Below are positions 28,524 to 41,643 of a stretch of 64,000 nucleotides of DNA, one piece after another (positions within the stretch are counted from its first letter, which is position 1; each line of letters starts with the position of its first letter). This DNA comes from Epiperipatus broadwayi. Taxonomy: Eukaryota > Onychophora > Udeonychophora > Euonychophora > Peripatidae. The notes below the pieces were generated by a model. The model was not told the origin of the DNA, ran no database searches, and worked only from the letters and a program-made list of their open reading frames with translations. Made by a program: the position numbers and the translations under genes. Location: positions 8,030,411-8,094,410 of the forward strand of contig JAQFVV010000013.1 of the NCBI GenBank assembly GCA_028023455.1, in the 5' to 3' direction.

Positions 28524-29438
28524 TTAGCCCTGGAGGACGTAGTCATTGAGATGCGCTGGACGACATATTGTCCACTTTGTTGGTGGCTTCCATTCACCGC
28601 TGTCCTTGGCTTCTTCTTCTTCATTTGATAAAGTTGTTCCTGGATGTTTGCTGCCATCTTGATTTTGATGTTCATCTTTCCTGCTTGATGTACTTGTCCC
28701 AGGTTGATTACTGCTTTTGTCAACTTCTGTTGTGTAGTTGAGTCTTAACTGTTTGAGATGGCGATGATGTTGATGACCATCTTCTGTTTGCACAACAACA
28801 GTATACAAACCCTTTAGTTGAGTCACCACTGCTGGTATCCATTTTGTGGACCCATAGTACATACGGCATAGTACTTGTGTACCTATTTGAAGTTTTATTT
28901 TGTTTTCTTCTTGTTCAAGTTTGGCATCAGGCTTCATGGTTGACAGGATAGTTCATAAGGCTCTGTTGAATAACAGTTTTTCTGGAATCTTCCCTGTTTT
29001 GATGTGCTCGGTGTGGAATGCTGCACTAGCAGTTCTGGCAATTCTGGTGTTCCAACTTCCCATATCCATTTTTATTATCAGCTTCTTAACTTATTGTACC
29101 AATCTCTCCATGTGACCATTACTTTCAGGGTGGAATGGAGGACTGTTCATGAGTTTAATGTTATTAGTGCAGAAGGCTTTGAATGCACCAGCTGAAAAAG
29201 CTGTGCCATTGTCAGTCACTAGTGTTTTAGGAAAATTATGTACGACAAATAGGCTTCTCAGAGCTTCTATCATGGTTGTGGAATGAAGAGATGGTACATC
29301 CACAACCTCGTCACTTGGAGAATGAATCCACACTATCAACAGCAGTTTGCCTTTCCATGGACTAGCATAGTCCAGATGGAGTCTAGACCAGGGCTCTTCA
29401 GGTTTGGGCCACTGGATTCTTTTGTCTTTTGCTGGCAT
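28524..29438 (-). pseudogene. Ty3/gypsy integrase fragment with two in-frame stops
   Basis: Reading 29438 to 28524 gives one continuous frame broken only by TAA at 29091-29093 and a TGA just before 28937. Integrase core motifs are present in order: LHLDYASPW (first D), VTDNGTAF (second D) and FHPESNGHMERLV (E). A C-terminal tail follows with VLCRMYYGSTKWIPAVVTQL and HHRHLKQLR, typical of gypsy integrase ends. The zinc-binding N-terminus and the upstream polyprotein are lost. It once inserted the element's DNA into the genome; it is now non-functional. Confidence 0.85.
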
Positions 29439-29747
29439 GTTCTGATTAATCTTGGACTACCAGCAGTGGTGACTTTGGCTTTGATGTGAGCATTTAAGGT
29501 AGATCATTCATGTATGATCTTGCCAGCATCTTCATCTGGACTATTATGTTTATGGTCACTTTTTATTCGAAAGTTTTACGTGATTTTAAAAAATCTCCGT
29601 AATGGAATTATGGTAAATGTAATTTTTTTCAAGAAAAAAATAATAAAAACAAATACGCAACCTAAGAATGTGTATTTCTATAATGAGTTCAACTATAATT
29701 TTTTCTAGCCGTGAGGTAAAAAATTTTTTGACTGACTGTGCCAGATT

Positions 29748-30375
29748 TGTTGTGTTTGACCAAATTTACAGGTTCGGTTCCAAACCAATAGTCAAAATAA
29801 TGACACTAATCAACAATTAATATGTATAATTTATTAGTGACAAAAATATACACACATGTTATTTGATAAAATATATATACAATTTAATGCTAAGGTAGTC
29901 ATGCCGAATAATGGAACTCACTTCCAGCTATTATAAGTAGCCTGCCTCGCAAGTTCAAGTACAACTTTTCCGACTGCACTCAGACAGATTGTCTCGAGTA
30001 GGCTCTAATTCAGACTCTTCCAGCTGTGCAGGATAGCTTGCCTCAAGTCAACTGCAGACATAGCAGTTTCCGGTCCTTAGGTGAACCTGCCTCACTGCAT
30101 GGAAGTCGCTATAATGGCTAGAGAAAATACCTTTGCTGATGGGAGAGGGTTTATTGGAGAGCATGTTCAGTCATTCAGATTGACAGAAGTAATTTCTCTC
30201 TGCCTTGACTCCAAAAAGGTTGATTATTTAATGGAAGATCCCTACCTCACTAGAAACAGATTATGTGCACGAATCCCATTGAAGGATTTATCCCCATTGG
30301 ATGGTGACCGGGTACTAGCCAATCAGGCAAGGAATCTGGAATAGTCCACTTCTAAAGGCAAGGTCAGATATGATA
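29748..30375 (-). repeat. 5' LTR of the gypsy element
   Basis: This 628-bp repeat is the partner of 27916-28504. Its + strand contains an 87-codon chance frame (30081-30344) that is not a gene; the corresponding frame in the other LTR is disrupted. Confidence 0.86.
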
Positions 30376-32281
30376 ATATAAATAATTAAAATAAAATGTA
30401 AAACAAAAAAATCACATTTTATAAAAAAAATTATAACCAATTAACTTTTTTTTTAAAAAAAAAATTAAAATATAAAAATTAATTTTCCCATAACATACAC
30501 ACATTCTCTGAATATATCAATTCTACATAAATAAAGACTAATTACTTCATTTAATTTAAGGTATATTTCTAAGCATATTTCGAAGTTGGGTTTCTTGGTC
30601 AAAGTTCATTAATAAAATAAGTTTGCCTTGATTAATATATGGTCATATTAGAATAGACTAATCCATGAAGCATAATAGCAGTGCTAAATATTCATGTTCT
30701 AGTGACAAATCAGACAATTATTACATGTTAATATAAGACCTGTGGCTGTTATATTAGTATGGGCTATTAAAAAGTGATTTATTAAATTTTTCAAATAATA
30801 TGGCAGTCATAATGGATATTTTATTTGCAACAAAGACAAGAAGTAACAATGATCTTATGAAAACAATATCATTGGAATGTTATGACACTCGAGAATAGAC
30901 ACATTGCTATATCAAATTACTATTCTTATTAAAAAAATGTTAACAAAAAAATTTAAAAAATTACTTTACATACTCCTAAAATTAAATTATTTCCTTCCCT
31001 GATATATGATTTTGTCATTAGATATAGACAATATAAATATGTATCTGATAATACTGAAATCACTGCGGCAAAATAAAAATATCAGCTGCTTTAGAAAAAG
31101 TAATGATATAAACTACCAATAAAACTCATAAATTTTACTATTTCCCTAACAGCTGATCATATATTCATACTGCATATGATTCTTGAAAATAAAAAAGAAA
31201 CATATTGCACAAATTATATAGAAAATAAACACTCATTTTTTCTTTAAAAATTTATTTATTTATCACTTAATCATTAATATTCATTTCTTTCTGACATTTT
31301 GGCAATCTTATATAGCCTTTAATAAAGGACTCTATAATATATGTAAAAGATAGGTACTGAAAACATTCTCAATAATAAATATTAAAAAAAAATGTCCAAA
31401 AAATATCATAATTACCTTCAATCTTCATTTTTTTTCATAACTTACATATTCCTTCACTTTCTTTTCGTTTTCTTCCTATTTCTTTTAATTTTCATAATAA
31501 CAATAATCAACATCAATTAAAAACAAAATGTATATAGTTTTGATTTTTTTTTTTTTTTTTTAGAAAACGATTATTCTTATTATTTCAATAAAAAAAAAAA
31601 AAAAAAAAACAAAAGAAAAAAAAAAAGACTGGAGGAATATATATTTTATGCAATGTGGAGATCTTAATTAAATATTGATAATGTATTAAAAACCTATCTT
31701 ACAGATATATATATATTTGTAAATCTTTGGTAAATGTGAAATAAATGAAATATCAGAAAGAAATGGCTATTAAAAAAAGTTAAAATATGTGCATATTTTA
31801 CATATATATATAAAATTTCTGGATCAAGAAACAGGATGAAAATATGAAGAGATTGCTGCATAAATTATATATATATATATGCATAATACATTTTCTTTAT
31901 ATAATTATTTGTTTATTTATTCATTATCTTAGCAAATTATAGTGTCAAAAAAAAACCCACTGAAATAAAATTTAATATCTCACCAATATTTTTTAAATGC
32001 TAAAATTTAGTATCTTTTCAAATACAATAATTTGTAAATAAGTATGATAACTCATGCTAATATTATATATTTAGAGAAATTCTAGAAAATATTAAATTCA
32101 ATCTTAATGTGTGATGAGTGCTTAACATTACTGTAAAAGGCTTAGCCAAAATAACAGTTGCCTCTAACAAATGATTGAGACAGTATTTGCTATTTTCCAG
32201 GATTTCTTTAAAAAAATAAAATATCATATTACCTATACACCAATAGTTTCAGAATTGTAAAATATGCTTGAAATACATATA

Positions 32282-33670
32282 CCCATATTATTTCAAATAT
32301 AAGACACCCCCAAATTTAAGATGGAGTAGGATTTTAAACTCGGAAAATTGGAAAAAAAAATTAAAATGACTTTATTGGAAAATAAGAAATAGGGACTAAT
32401 ATAAATATGATAAGTTCCCCTAATTTATTGTGAATCTTCTTCAGACATAATTTTACTTTCTATATCTTCAATTTCAGAACTTGAATTCTCATCGTCACTA
32501 TTCCATCAGGATACATCATCCTCAGGCCATTTAAATCATTAGCAATGCAACATTTTACAAAAGATTTTTTTAATAATTTCTTCGGGTAGATCTTTCGAAG
32601 ACTGCAAAACCTATTCAAAATTATATGTATACTGTATGCAATACAGAAATGTTTTGTTTTTTTCAAATTAAAAAAAGATTTTAAAATACGGTATTAACAT
32701 TTAATCTTACTGGAAAATCTTTTTTCTTTTAATTAAAAACCTTTTCTAAAATATAAATTAATAATTTGTCAGATTATGAAAGTAATTGAAAGTTTTTTAA
32801 AAATAAAATTCTCTTTATAATTGGCAAAAATAATCTATAGCCAATTACAGCCATACATCATTTATTTATTTCTCAATTTGCTTTCATGTAAAAGTAAATT
32901 TTTCTATTAAAATCTGACTCATTCTTCAAAAATAATTTATATTTTTACAAATATTTTATTAATGTATTAAAATAGATTCTAAAACATGTTTCACTCAGAG
33001 ATCAAAATGAAGATATCGGAACGGTCAAAATTGTTGACAGGCACTCTCTTGTATAAGAAAGAAGTAACACCCAATCAGAGTGAAGCCAGGTTCTTATTTC
33101 ATTGCTGTACTGATTTATTTAGTTGTAAAAAAATTCTAAAGGTCATTCAGTTCGGTGTTCTCGAAAAAATAACAGGAAAATCAGCAAAATATCATTAAAA
33201 GATTCTAAAGCATATGTTTCCACTTTGTAACCAAACAAAGATATTGAAATTGTCAAAATCATTGATAGGCACTCTCTTATATAGAGAACAAAAAACAAAC
33301 AATCAGAGCAAAGGCAGCTTTTTATCTCATTACTGATTTATTAGTTGTTAAAAAAATTATAAAGGTAATAATCTCAGTAAAATTGGCAAAATAATGATAA
33401 AAGAAGTTGTTTGAGAGAGTTAAAGCTGTTTATAAAATTAATCCAAAAAATATTGACATTCAATGTTAAATCTTTTTTCTTTTGATTAAAAAAGATTTAA
33501 CATGCTATTCTGCACAGATCAAGAATCTTAATATTATGTGCATGTATAACGTACAGCAAAGATCCTCAGAAATAAGATGTTAAAAATTTTTGTTCCTAAT
33601 TTAAGATGCACCCTCTTTCATGAGACCAAAATTTGGAAAAAAAAGTGTCTTATGTTCGAAGTCATACGGA
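32282..33670 (-). mobile_element. pogo/Tigger-like DNA transposon, decayed
   Basis: The ends match as inverted repeats at about 22 of 28 positions; both end in ATAAGACAC (left ACCCATATTATTTCAAATAT, right reverse-complemented ATCCGTATGACTTCGAACAT). TA flanks both sides at 32280-32281 and 33671-33672, as expected for pogo elements. A transposase C-terminus remains inside on the minus strand. The interior also holds two tandem diverged copies of about 210-230 bp (32972-33201 and 33202-33405), both containing AGGCACTCTCTT. Confidence 0.7.
32420..32670 (-). pseudogene. Tigger/pogo transposase C-terminal fragment
   Basis: The minus-strand frame contains KKSFVKCCIANDLNG, matching the Tigger-family pattern SFKKCGISNALDG. 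A frameshift then leads to PEDDVS, a stop codon, and an acidic serine-rich tail WNSDDENSSSEIEDIE...EEDSQ ending in TAA near 32420. An acidic tail of this kind is typical of these transposases. The catalytic DDE core is not recognisable. Confidence 0.7.
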
Positions 33671-35345
33671 TATATCAAAACCATTATGAAAATGCATCAT
33701 AATATATTTTATCTGTATATTCTTTCTTTCAATAATAAATTTGCAAATATATCTATTTAAAAAAAAAAAAAATCTAAATGTAAGATAGAATTTGTGATTT
33801 AATATATAATTTTTAAAAAAAGTAAATAAAATTATTACATTTGTAAGATGTTACATACATGTTCTTTACCTGATGATAATCTTAGCTAATTAAGTACTAG
33901 AGTATTTTGACCATGCAGTAATATCACAAGATTATTAGTCATGGTTTGCCACCTATTGACTTAAAGTTAAGTGATTTGTCTAAACATGCAAGTTTTATTA
34001 ATATAGAGCATAACATAATTTAATATTCATTATCAGATGGAAATTCAAAATTAAAACATAAAATAAAAATAAATCTAAAAAAATATTAAATAGTAATTTA
34101 AACAAATAAATTATAAAAAAAAATATATAAATAAAAAAAAAGTCTATATGGACCACACTCATGAATTACATTTAGTAGTATATATATATGGAATTGTTAG
34201 CAAACATATGAGCAAGTCCAATTAATATGAAAAGGTTAGCAATTAATGGGATTAGCCGTCACCAAGTTAGCAATAAGCAAAATATAATTTTGGTAATTAC
34301 GTATTTGATTTTTATATAAATACATAATAATAAAAGCACAAATAACACATTATAGATAATATTATCTAGTAATTATTTTTATTTAGAAAATAAAAACAAA
34401 GATAGTCATAAAGATAGAAAGAATAAAAATAAAGATTTTTTTTTTTCTTGGATTAAAAAAAAAAAAAAAGAGTACAGAAAAAATTAAATGGAATTATATA
34501 TACATTCTAAAACAATGAATCATACTTAAAAACAATAAAACTAAAATATACCATACTTTCTGCTATATAAATCACACTCCCTATCTTCTTCAAATCTTAA
34601 TCAAAGTACACATGTATTTTTTAGGTCAATAATTAAATTTGGATAAGATGGCAGATAAATTAAAATATTTTATATTTTTTGATAAAAGATTAATCCTGTT
34701 ACAACTTTAATGAATTATATATATCAAATGATGAAATATTCCGAATTACATCAATATACTATAATGGTTGAATGGAACTCTGAATCTAGAGTCAGTCTGC
34801 ATTATAAATTGTTCAGTTTTAAAAAACAACAACAAATAATATTTCAAAGTTTGGACCACAAGACAAAAATCATAAATTATAATCTAAATATTTGATTATC
34901 CACAATTGTATGTGTATGCATGTACAAATAAGACAATATTTAGTTGTAACAAAATGTAATAAAAATTAAAATTTGATCATTTCATAATAATAATAGTTTT
35001 TTTTTTTTTTACCTTATCACAAATAAAAGCAAATATTATGTGCATGCATGTGTATAAAGAATGAGAATTAATTAAATTATTTAGATAAGTGAGAATTTAT
35101 CAGTATATTGTTGTTGGTCATTCAAGGAATTTGGAAATATGAAAAAATAAGAAATATAATTTCTATTGATAAAACGATCTGCATTCCAAATGCAAATATT
35201 AATCTATTTAATTGAGGTTTTAAGATAAAAGGCTTTTTTTTTTTATTCAAAAAAAAATATTTTAGGCAAAGAATTTGTCATATTAAAATTTAAAAAAAAT
35301 ATTGATCAAACAAAAAAAAAACTAAACAAAGAATTTACAAAAATT

Positions 35346-36714
35346 GGTAGTCGTCGAAGAGTAACTATATCCCACTGGATGGCGCCGTTTTCGTGCTAAA
35401 ACACATAAAAATGCCGTTTTCGTGGCCGACACGTTCGAACCCGCGTTTTCTATAATACAACTTTTTTGTTGTGCTACAGATTGCAGGTCGCTATGTCGCG
35501 TCGCAGTAAAGCATGTATGTCGCATCGCAGCAAATACATTTTCCGAATTCACACAGTTTATAAAATGGTTACGGCTTGGTGAGATGGTGTGTTTTTTTTA
35601 ATTCGTTGGAAATGTTTTCATTGGATTTGTTTTTATTTTAAAGTATTGAAATGTTCAGATTTTGTAAAGTAATAATTAACAGACTTTTTACACCGTAGTG
35701 TATTGAAGTTTTAAGTGGTAAATGTTGACGAGATATATGTATAAAGTGAGTTGGAATTAAGTAACGCGTCAAGTAACGTACTGTTCGTAACATTCCACGA
35801 GACAAAGAAGATTGTACCGTGTGTATATTTTTGAAATAAAAAAGAGCATTAACACAAAAATAACCAGTAAGAAAAGTACAATTGTACACTGTTTTTTTAA
35901 ATGTTATAAAAAGCATATATTATAAACACGTTTAATAAGTAAAGAAGACATTATATATATATGTTGTTGTTTAAAAAGTTTTAGTTTCTTTCTTTTCTCC
36001 GACTACTGTTATACTTTGTTGAATATAGTTTATGTTTATTGTTATCATTTATTTTATAGATGTTAGTAAAAAAAAAATATTTACAAAAATACGATTTTGA
36101 TATTTTTTATTTTAGCATTACAAACAACAGAACACTAACCCTAAACCTAACTCTAAAACTAACCCTAAACCTAACCGTAACAACTTTTACTTTTAGTTAT
36201 TATTCTATTTGAAATAAAAAATAGCGGTAATATCTGTTTGTCTATAAAAAAAAAAAAGTAAAACAAAGACTAAAAAAGCAAAAAATAGTGATAACACAAT
36301 AATATCTGTTTCTCTGTAGAAATAAAATGTAAAAGGAAGACTAAGAATTTTTACTTTTTATTCCGATTATGAGTTTTTAAACAACAAAAAAAAAAGCCGT
36401 AACCCCAGTAAAAAAATCTTCGATAGAAAATTGATTTTTCTAATAAAAAGCAAACTAAAAAAGACGAATCAAATTGTAATTTGTTTATTTAATTTTACAT
36501 TTATTATTATCATTTAATTTGTATACGTTAATAAAAAATAATATTTAAAATTAAATAATATTTAAAAAAGACGATTTTCTTTTGTTTTTATTTTCGCATT
36601 ACAAAAAACACATCGAAATGATTATAATTAACGGCCCGGAAATGATCATATTTTATAGTTTAAGCATGAAAACTGCGCTATCAAGTGGGATATAGTGGCT
36701 ATTCGACAACAACC
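35346..36714. mobile_element. TIR element with 8-bp target duplication, inserted in LTR 1
   Basis: The left end is GGTAGTCGTCGAAGAGTAAC and the reverse-complemented right end is GGTTGTTGTCGAATAGCCAC; both continue CTATATCCCACT. It is flanked by CAAAAATT (35338-35345) and CAAAATTT (36715-36722), one mismatch. The other LTR copy lacks the insertion near 42420, which confirms the borders. A subterminal block AAAACACATAAAAATGCC is shared with the element at 5011-6716, so the two are related. It contains a short telomere-like array and no transposase frame. Confidence 0.8.
36133..36180. repeat. Short degenerate telomere-like array (CCCTAA-type)
   Basis: Units ACCCTAAACCTAACTCTAAA and AACCCTAAACCTAACC repeat over about 48 bp inside the TIR element. 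Such arrays are common microsatellite-like sequences and do not prove a chromosome end. Confidence 0.5.
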
Positions 36715-37986
36715 CAAAATTTTTTTAATCATAAATGAATGGATAAAGGAATACTTATCACATGGTGGAATGTTTTTAAAGGAAGGCCAGCTTAAATTAA
36801 AGTGAATTTGAAATTTTTCTTGGAGAGAAAAGACTAGAAAAGGGGACCAGTAGAAAATTAATTTACCAGCCATGTATTTAAAGCATACTGTATGAGAATG
36901 TAAAATTAGTTTTATACTGTGGTGGTAGACAATAAAAAAAATTAAATTAAATAGCAATTTGTGATATAGAAAGTTATTTACTTAACGATGCCACTAATTT
37001 TCTTCATGATGTGCTTCATAGGAACCAAACAGATAACTGGTCAGAACTTTTTAAAGTATATCCATTTGATCTTATTCATACAAATCCCGTCAATATCAAA
37101 AGATTGTTGCCTGAAGAGTGCCATGCCAAAAAATTTAAACTAAGCTAACAATTAGCCACTAACCATCATTGATGAATATTTCAATCACTTTTAAAATATG
37201 ACTAAAAAAATTATATTTTTTTTTATATCAAGAACAGTTTTTTTTCCTCTTTTATCAAAAAAATGGTGAAACTTACAGTACAGAAAGCAATGATAAACAA
37301 AAAAAAAAAAATTTCATCTATACATATATGAACTGTAATTAAAGTTAATTAAAGAACAGTGAAATATGATCACACTTATTAATACTGAAGAAATCAACAA
37401 ATCTGCGGTAAGACTTTTTATGTACATGTCTATAATGTAAGCCCTTAAGTATATTAATAGTTAGTAATCATATAAATTGTTAATTTATTAAGCAGGCATT
37501 CATTATTGCATATTACTGAGATAATTAGTTCATTATATTAGTATTTTATCAATATATAAATCATATTTAATGATAATTTGTTTATGCTTATATTTGTTCT
37601 TTCTGGATATAATAATTACAGTTTGTTTTGATCATTTGTTATATGTTCATGTATTACTTATAAATAATGTTAGATTATATATAATTTATTTGTTAGTATG
37701 TGTGTGTGATGTTTTTTAATAAATATAAAAATTAAAAGTTAGCTATAGGGTGCTGCTTCAATCTCATTTGATTACAAACAATAATATGTCTTATCTGCAG
37801 AGAAGTAAGCTCAGGCTAAGACTTTAGCTAGCATATAAATGGGATAATTGTGATGGTGGTTCATCCAGAATAGTCTTTCCATAGAAAAAAATGGCATCCA
37901 TATCTATTAATTAACCTATACATTTACAGGTGTCAGATATGACTGATTACCAAAAATAAAATAAAATTTTTTGAGATGAGAAAACA

Positions 37987-40900
37987 TTAAATCTATTACA
38001 AGAAATAACCATTAGGACATCACCCCAACTTATGGTCATAAATCAATTTGAGCCCCAGTTCCCAGTACATATTTCAGTATTAATACGGTGAGGGATGATT
38101 AAAGACCTAATCCCTGAGAGAAGAGTGAATAATTGTTAACAAATCAAAGTTAAATTAAAATCTGAGATCGGCACAAAGTAAAGAATTAAGATAAAAGTAA
38201 TTATTAGTTATGGCTATATTGAAAAGAGTTTGAACTTGGTGGGGAATAGTGCCATATAGTGTTAGTTATGGAATAGGGTTGCATGGTGAAGGAAAAAGTG
38301 GGTATACTACTTAATGAATAAAAATAGTAATAATTTTAGATATTAGAAACTGAAATATTGAGAAAATATAAATCATTAAAACAGCCAAAACTCTCTATAT
38401 GTATTGCCACTCAATAAAATGGTGATCATGTGATATTTATTGGCTTAAAAGATATAAATCAATGATAACCAGATCTGCATTAAGAAAAATGGAAAAGCAG
38501 ATGGATCAACTAGAAGTACAATAACATTCTAATAAGAAAGATCAAGTTCAAATATCCATAATGGAGATTATACTACAATTGTTACATAAAGAATTGAGAA
38601 AGGGGATGACAAGTTTAAAAAGAGAACCAATAGATGTTCAATGAGTTGTAACATAAAAGTGATGTAATGTTTGATAGTTTACAACAACAAATAGATGAAA
38701 AGTTGAAAGAAAGCTAACCTAAGTTAATGAAGATACAACAAAAAAGTGATGAAAGATTTAATGACATGAAACATGAGAATGATGAAAGATTTAAGAAAAC
38801 CCAGCAAACTATGAAAGAAATGTGTGAGGAAATGAAAGCAGAAAATATAAATAAAACCAAGATCTTTTCAAAGAATTGGAAAAAGGGGTTTAGTGAAGTG
38901 AAAGAAAAACAAAAGGAGTATAGAAAAAAGTTAAATAAATTAACTTTTAGAAGTGGTAGAAAAGAAAAATAATTAATCAACGATGAGATTAAAAGAATGG
39001 ATGAGTTAATCATGATAATTAAAGATCCAAAAGTTGTCACAATAACCAAAAAAGTAAATTTAATAAATATAAAAAATCAATCATCTATAGGACAAATAAA
39101 TTGGAGACAGAATCAGCAAGCTCTGTAAATCACAATGATCTGATGAATGATTTCAAATATAAGGATGATCATAATATAGGCAAAGAATAAGCTGAAATGC
39201 GGAAATTTAATACCAGTGACCTTGTAAAAAAATCCAATTCCTAAAGTTCAGAGGCCAAGCCAGTGAACTACCAACAGAACATCTAAATAGCTTGGAAAAA
39301 TATTTTATTCTTAATATAGTATCAGAGGAAAGTAATTTGGCCATTGCATGCGGCCACTTACAAGCTGATGCTCAAGCATTGTGGGATAATTGTTTCACTA
39401 ACTATTTCAGAATTAAAGAGAAAGACTGCTGAGTAACTTCAGGATAGAAGAACACCAAGAGACTATCAAGCATTAAATAATGCAGTAGAAATTCTATGCA
39501 GGAGATGCAGAAGGCTATTCCCAGTTCTTTATGAGGCAAATAGCCAAGCTAAGAACATTGGATGTATTCAGATTGGCTGCTGGTCGGATTATAAGAATAA
39601 TTTGGCATAATCTGCCTATTAGAATTGAGTAATAATTTACTAAGGCTGTAACCTTAGAAATAAGCGTCTGAAAAATACGAAGGTAGGGACCTCTATAGGT
39701 CTTAAAACACAAGCTTACGCTATAAAGAAAAGAGAGAATCCTTCTTTACTTCAACCTACTTTTATATATAAATAGGTGAAGCTGAAGTGTTTTGATCTAA
39801 GAGTGTGAAGCTATTCAATACTTCACTAATTAAGTCCACAATTCTTATAATACATTAAAACTCGCGAAATCTTACAATTTACTACGAGTCAATGAAAAGA
39901 TCTTGTAGTAAGAAATCTGTTACGATAATTTAAAGTTGTAATTATAAATTTTATTAAATGCCCATTATTATATTAAGTAATAATTTACTAAGGCTGTAAC
40001 CTTAGAAATAAGCGTCTGAAAAATACGAAGGTAGGGACCTCTATAGGTCTTAAAACACAAGCTTACGCTATGAAGAAAAGAGAGAATCCTTCTTTACTTC
40101 AACCTACTTTTATATATAAATAGGTGAAGCTGAAGTGTTTTGATCTAAGAGTGTGAAGCTATTCAATACTTCACTAATTAAGTCCACAATTCTTATAATA
40201 CATTAAAACACTCGCGAAATCTTACAATTTACTACGAGTCAATGAAAAGAAGAATTGTGGACTTAATTAGTGAAGTATTGAATAGCTTCACACTCTTAGA
40301 TCAAAACACTTCAGCTTCACCTATTTATATATAAAAGTAGGTTGAAGTAAAGAAGGATTCTCTCTTTTCTTCATAGCGTAAGCTTGTGTTTTAAGACCTA
40401 TAGAGGTCCCTACCTTCGTATTTTTCAGACGCTTATTTCTAAGGTTACAGCCTTAGTAAATTATTACTTAATATAATAATGGGCGTTTAATAAAATTTAT
40501 AATTACTATTAGAATTGAGTAAAAACCATTGTATGGGTGGCAAATTTTCTAAATGCAAAAGTTATCAGCTATCATAACCAACCAAATAAGCAATTGAAGA
40601 AAACTTGGGATCATACCCAGATAAATGAAGTGTAAGTGTAGAGAAAAAAAAAAAACAGCAATGTCAAATCATGGAGAAAAAGAAAGCGGAATCGATCATT
40701 TGTAGATCCAAAATCAGGCAAATGGATTCACAGATCAGAGACACTCAGATCAAATTTAGCTCTGGAGATGGGTTAACCAAAGCAAGCTGTAGTTACAATA
40801 AGAATATTACAGTATTAAAATAAAAAAAGGGTATTGGTTTTTTCCAAGTCATCTCAAATAAGAGAACCACTAAAAAAATATTAGGAGAGATATAAATAGT

Positions 40901-41643
40901 AACTTTTATAAATAAGGAAAGCATGAAATGTTGATGACTCTAGATCTATAAAAAAAACAATAGACAAAATTATACATCTTTCTGAAAAAATGCTATATGT
41001 TGTAACTATTTAATGTTGAAAATCAATAGAATCAATGAAAGTATTTGTGTCAGATTCTGAGTCATATGGATCGCGTATGTAGTTAGTGTTGTAATATGTA
41101 TTGATAGGTGGATGTCTGTTCATAGTTGAAATGATAGGTGTGCCAACTTACCATGGATTTTAGCGATTAGGTTTACAAATCACAAATGATTTTGCAAAAA
41201 GATGATTTTTTTTTCCTATTGGTAGATAGATTTTCAGTAGAGTAATCTTGAAACCATCTGTGATATAAGTCAATGACTCCATGTATTATATTAATTATTA
41301 GTAATTTAGATATACATGTGTGTGTTGCAAAACCACACTTGTTGTAATGATTTCTTGTGAAAAGTATGTTCCCTGATAACTATTAACTTTTAAGATATAC
41401 ATAGAAAGTATCCATCTGCTTCAACTTGTGCATGATAGGCCGCACAGTGGAAAGTATTTATTCATATATTCAGCTAGAGATTTTAGGAAATAATACCAAC
41501 GCTAGATTAATGGTATGGCATTTAGTTTTTAATATTTACATGCATAAATTTTGCAAGAATGACAATGGTTAATTTCAATTGAATTATAAAAGAAAAAATG
41601 AAAATGCAAGACATTTTATTGTTTTCTTCTTCTGAGAGGGAAG
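37987..41643 (+). pseudogene. Gag remnant of the long-LTR element
   Basis: Several + strand frames, broken by stops and frameshifts, look like a retrotransposon gag. At about 38460-38980 there is a charged, coiled-coil-like section with repeated DERFNDMKHE / DERFKKTQQT units. At about 39230-39620 there is a conserved-looking capsid section with FRGQASELPTEHLNSLEKYF and LQADAQALWDN, of the type found in gypsy gag proteins. The frame resumes after the nested hairpin insertion near 40510. No intact protein could be made. Confidence 0.6.
39616..40522. mobile_element. Young insertion: tandem plus inverted copies, 17-bp target duplication
   Basis: CTATTAGAATTGAGTAA occurs at 39616-39632 and 40506-40522, flanking an insertion into the gag remnant. 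Inside are one direct copy (about 39628-39900), a second (39938-40250), and an inverted copy (40251-40506). Arms 39938-40193 and 40251-40506 are exact reverse complements except for one base, with a 57-nt spacer. No protein is encoded. A long variable target duplication with tandem and inverted terminal copies recalls Penelope-like insertions, but the family is unproven. Confidence 0.8.

Larger units (their letters stand above)
27916..30375 (-). mobile_element. Ty3/gypsy LTR retrotransposon, internally deleted
   Basis: The element is in minus orientation with both LTRs: 29748-30375 is the 5' LTR and 27916-28504 the 3' LTR. The internal region is only 1,243 bp. On the minus strand the 3' LTR begins TGTCATATCTGAC, and both LTRs end in AAACACAACA. 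The purine tract GGGGGAGGGA lies directly before the 3' LTR, and TGGCACAGTCAG, which resembles a primer-binding site, lies four bases after the 5' LTR. The 5-bp target duplication ATATA flanks it at 27911-27915 and 30376-30380. Gag, protease and reverse transcriptase are missing; only part of integrase remains. Confidence 0.9.
34757..37986 (+). repeat. 5' LTR (copy 1) of the long-LTR element
   Basis: It shares many blocks with 41644-44180, for example GGAACTCTGAATCTAGAG, TCTTGGAGAGAAAAGAC and CATATCTATTAATTAACC, interrupted by scattered substitutions and indels. Without the 35346-36714 insertion it is about 1.85 kb. Open frames within it are chance frames. Confidence 0.75.

Noticed and set aside
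28900-29489. Three + strand frames (63-71 codons)
   Set aside because: They are antisense to the integrase frame and have no motifs.
30081-30344. 87-codon open frame on the + strand
   Set aside because: It lies inside the gypsy LTR; the matching region of the other LTR (around 28230-28480) has a broken frame. It is chance coding.
38714-39049. 111-codon minus-strand frame, hydrophobic, looks membrane-like
   Set aside because: It is antisense to the lysine/glutamate-rich gag coiled coil; the Phe/Leu/Ser richness follows from that.
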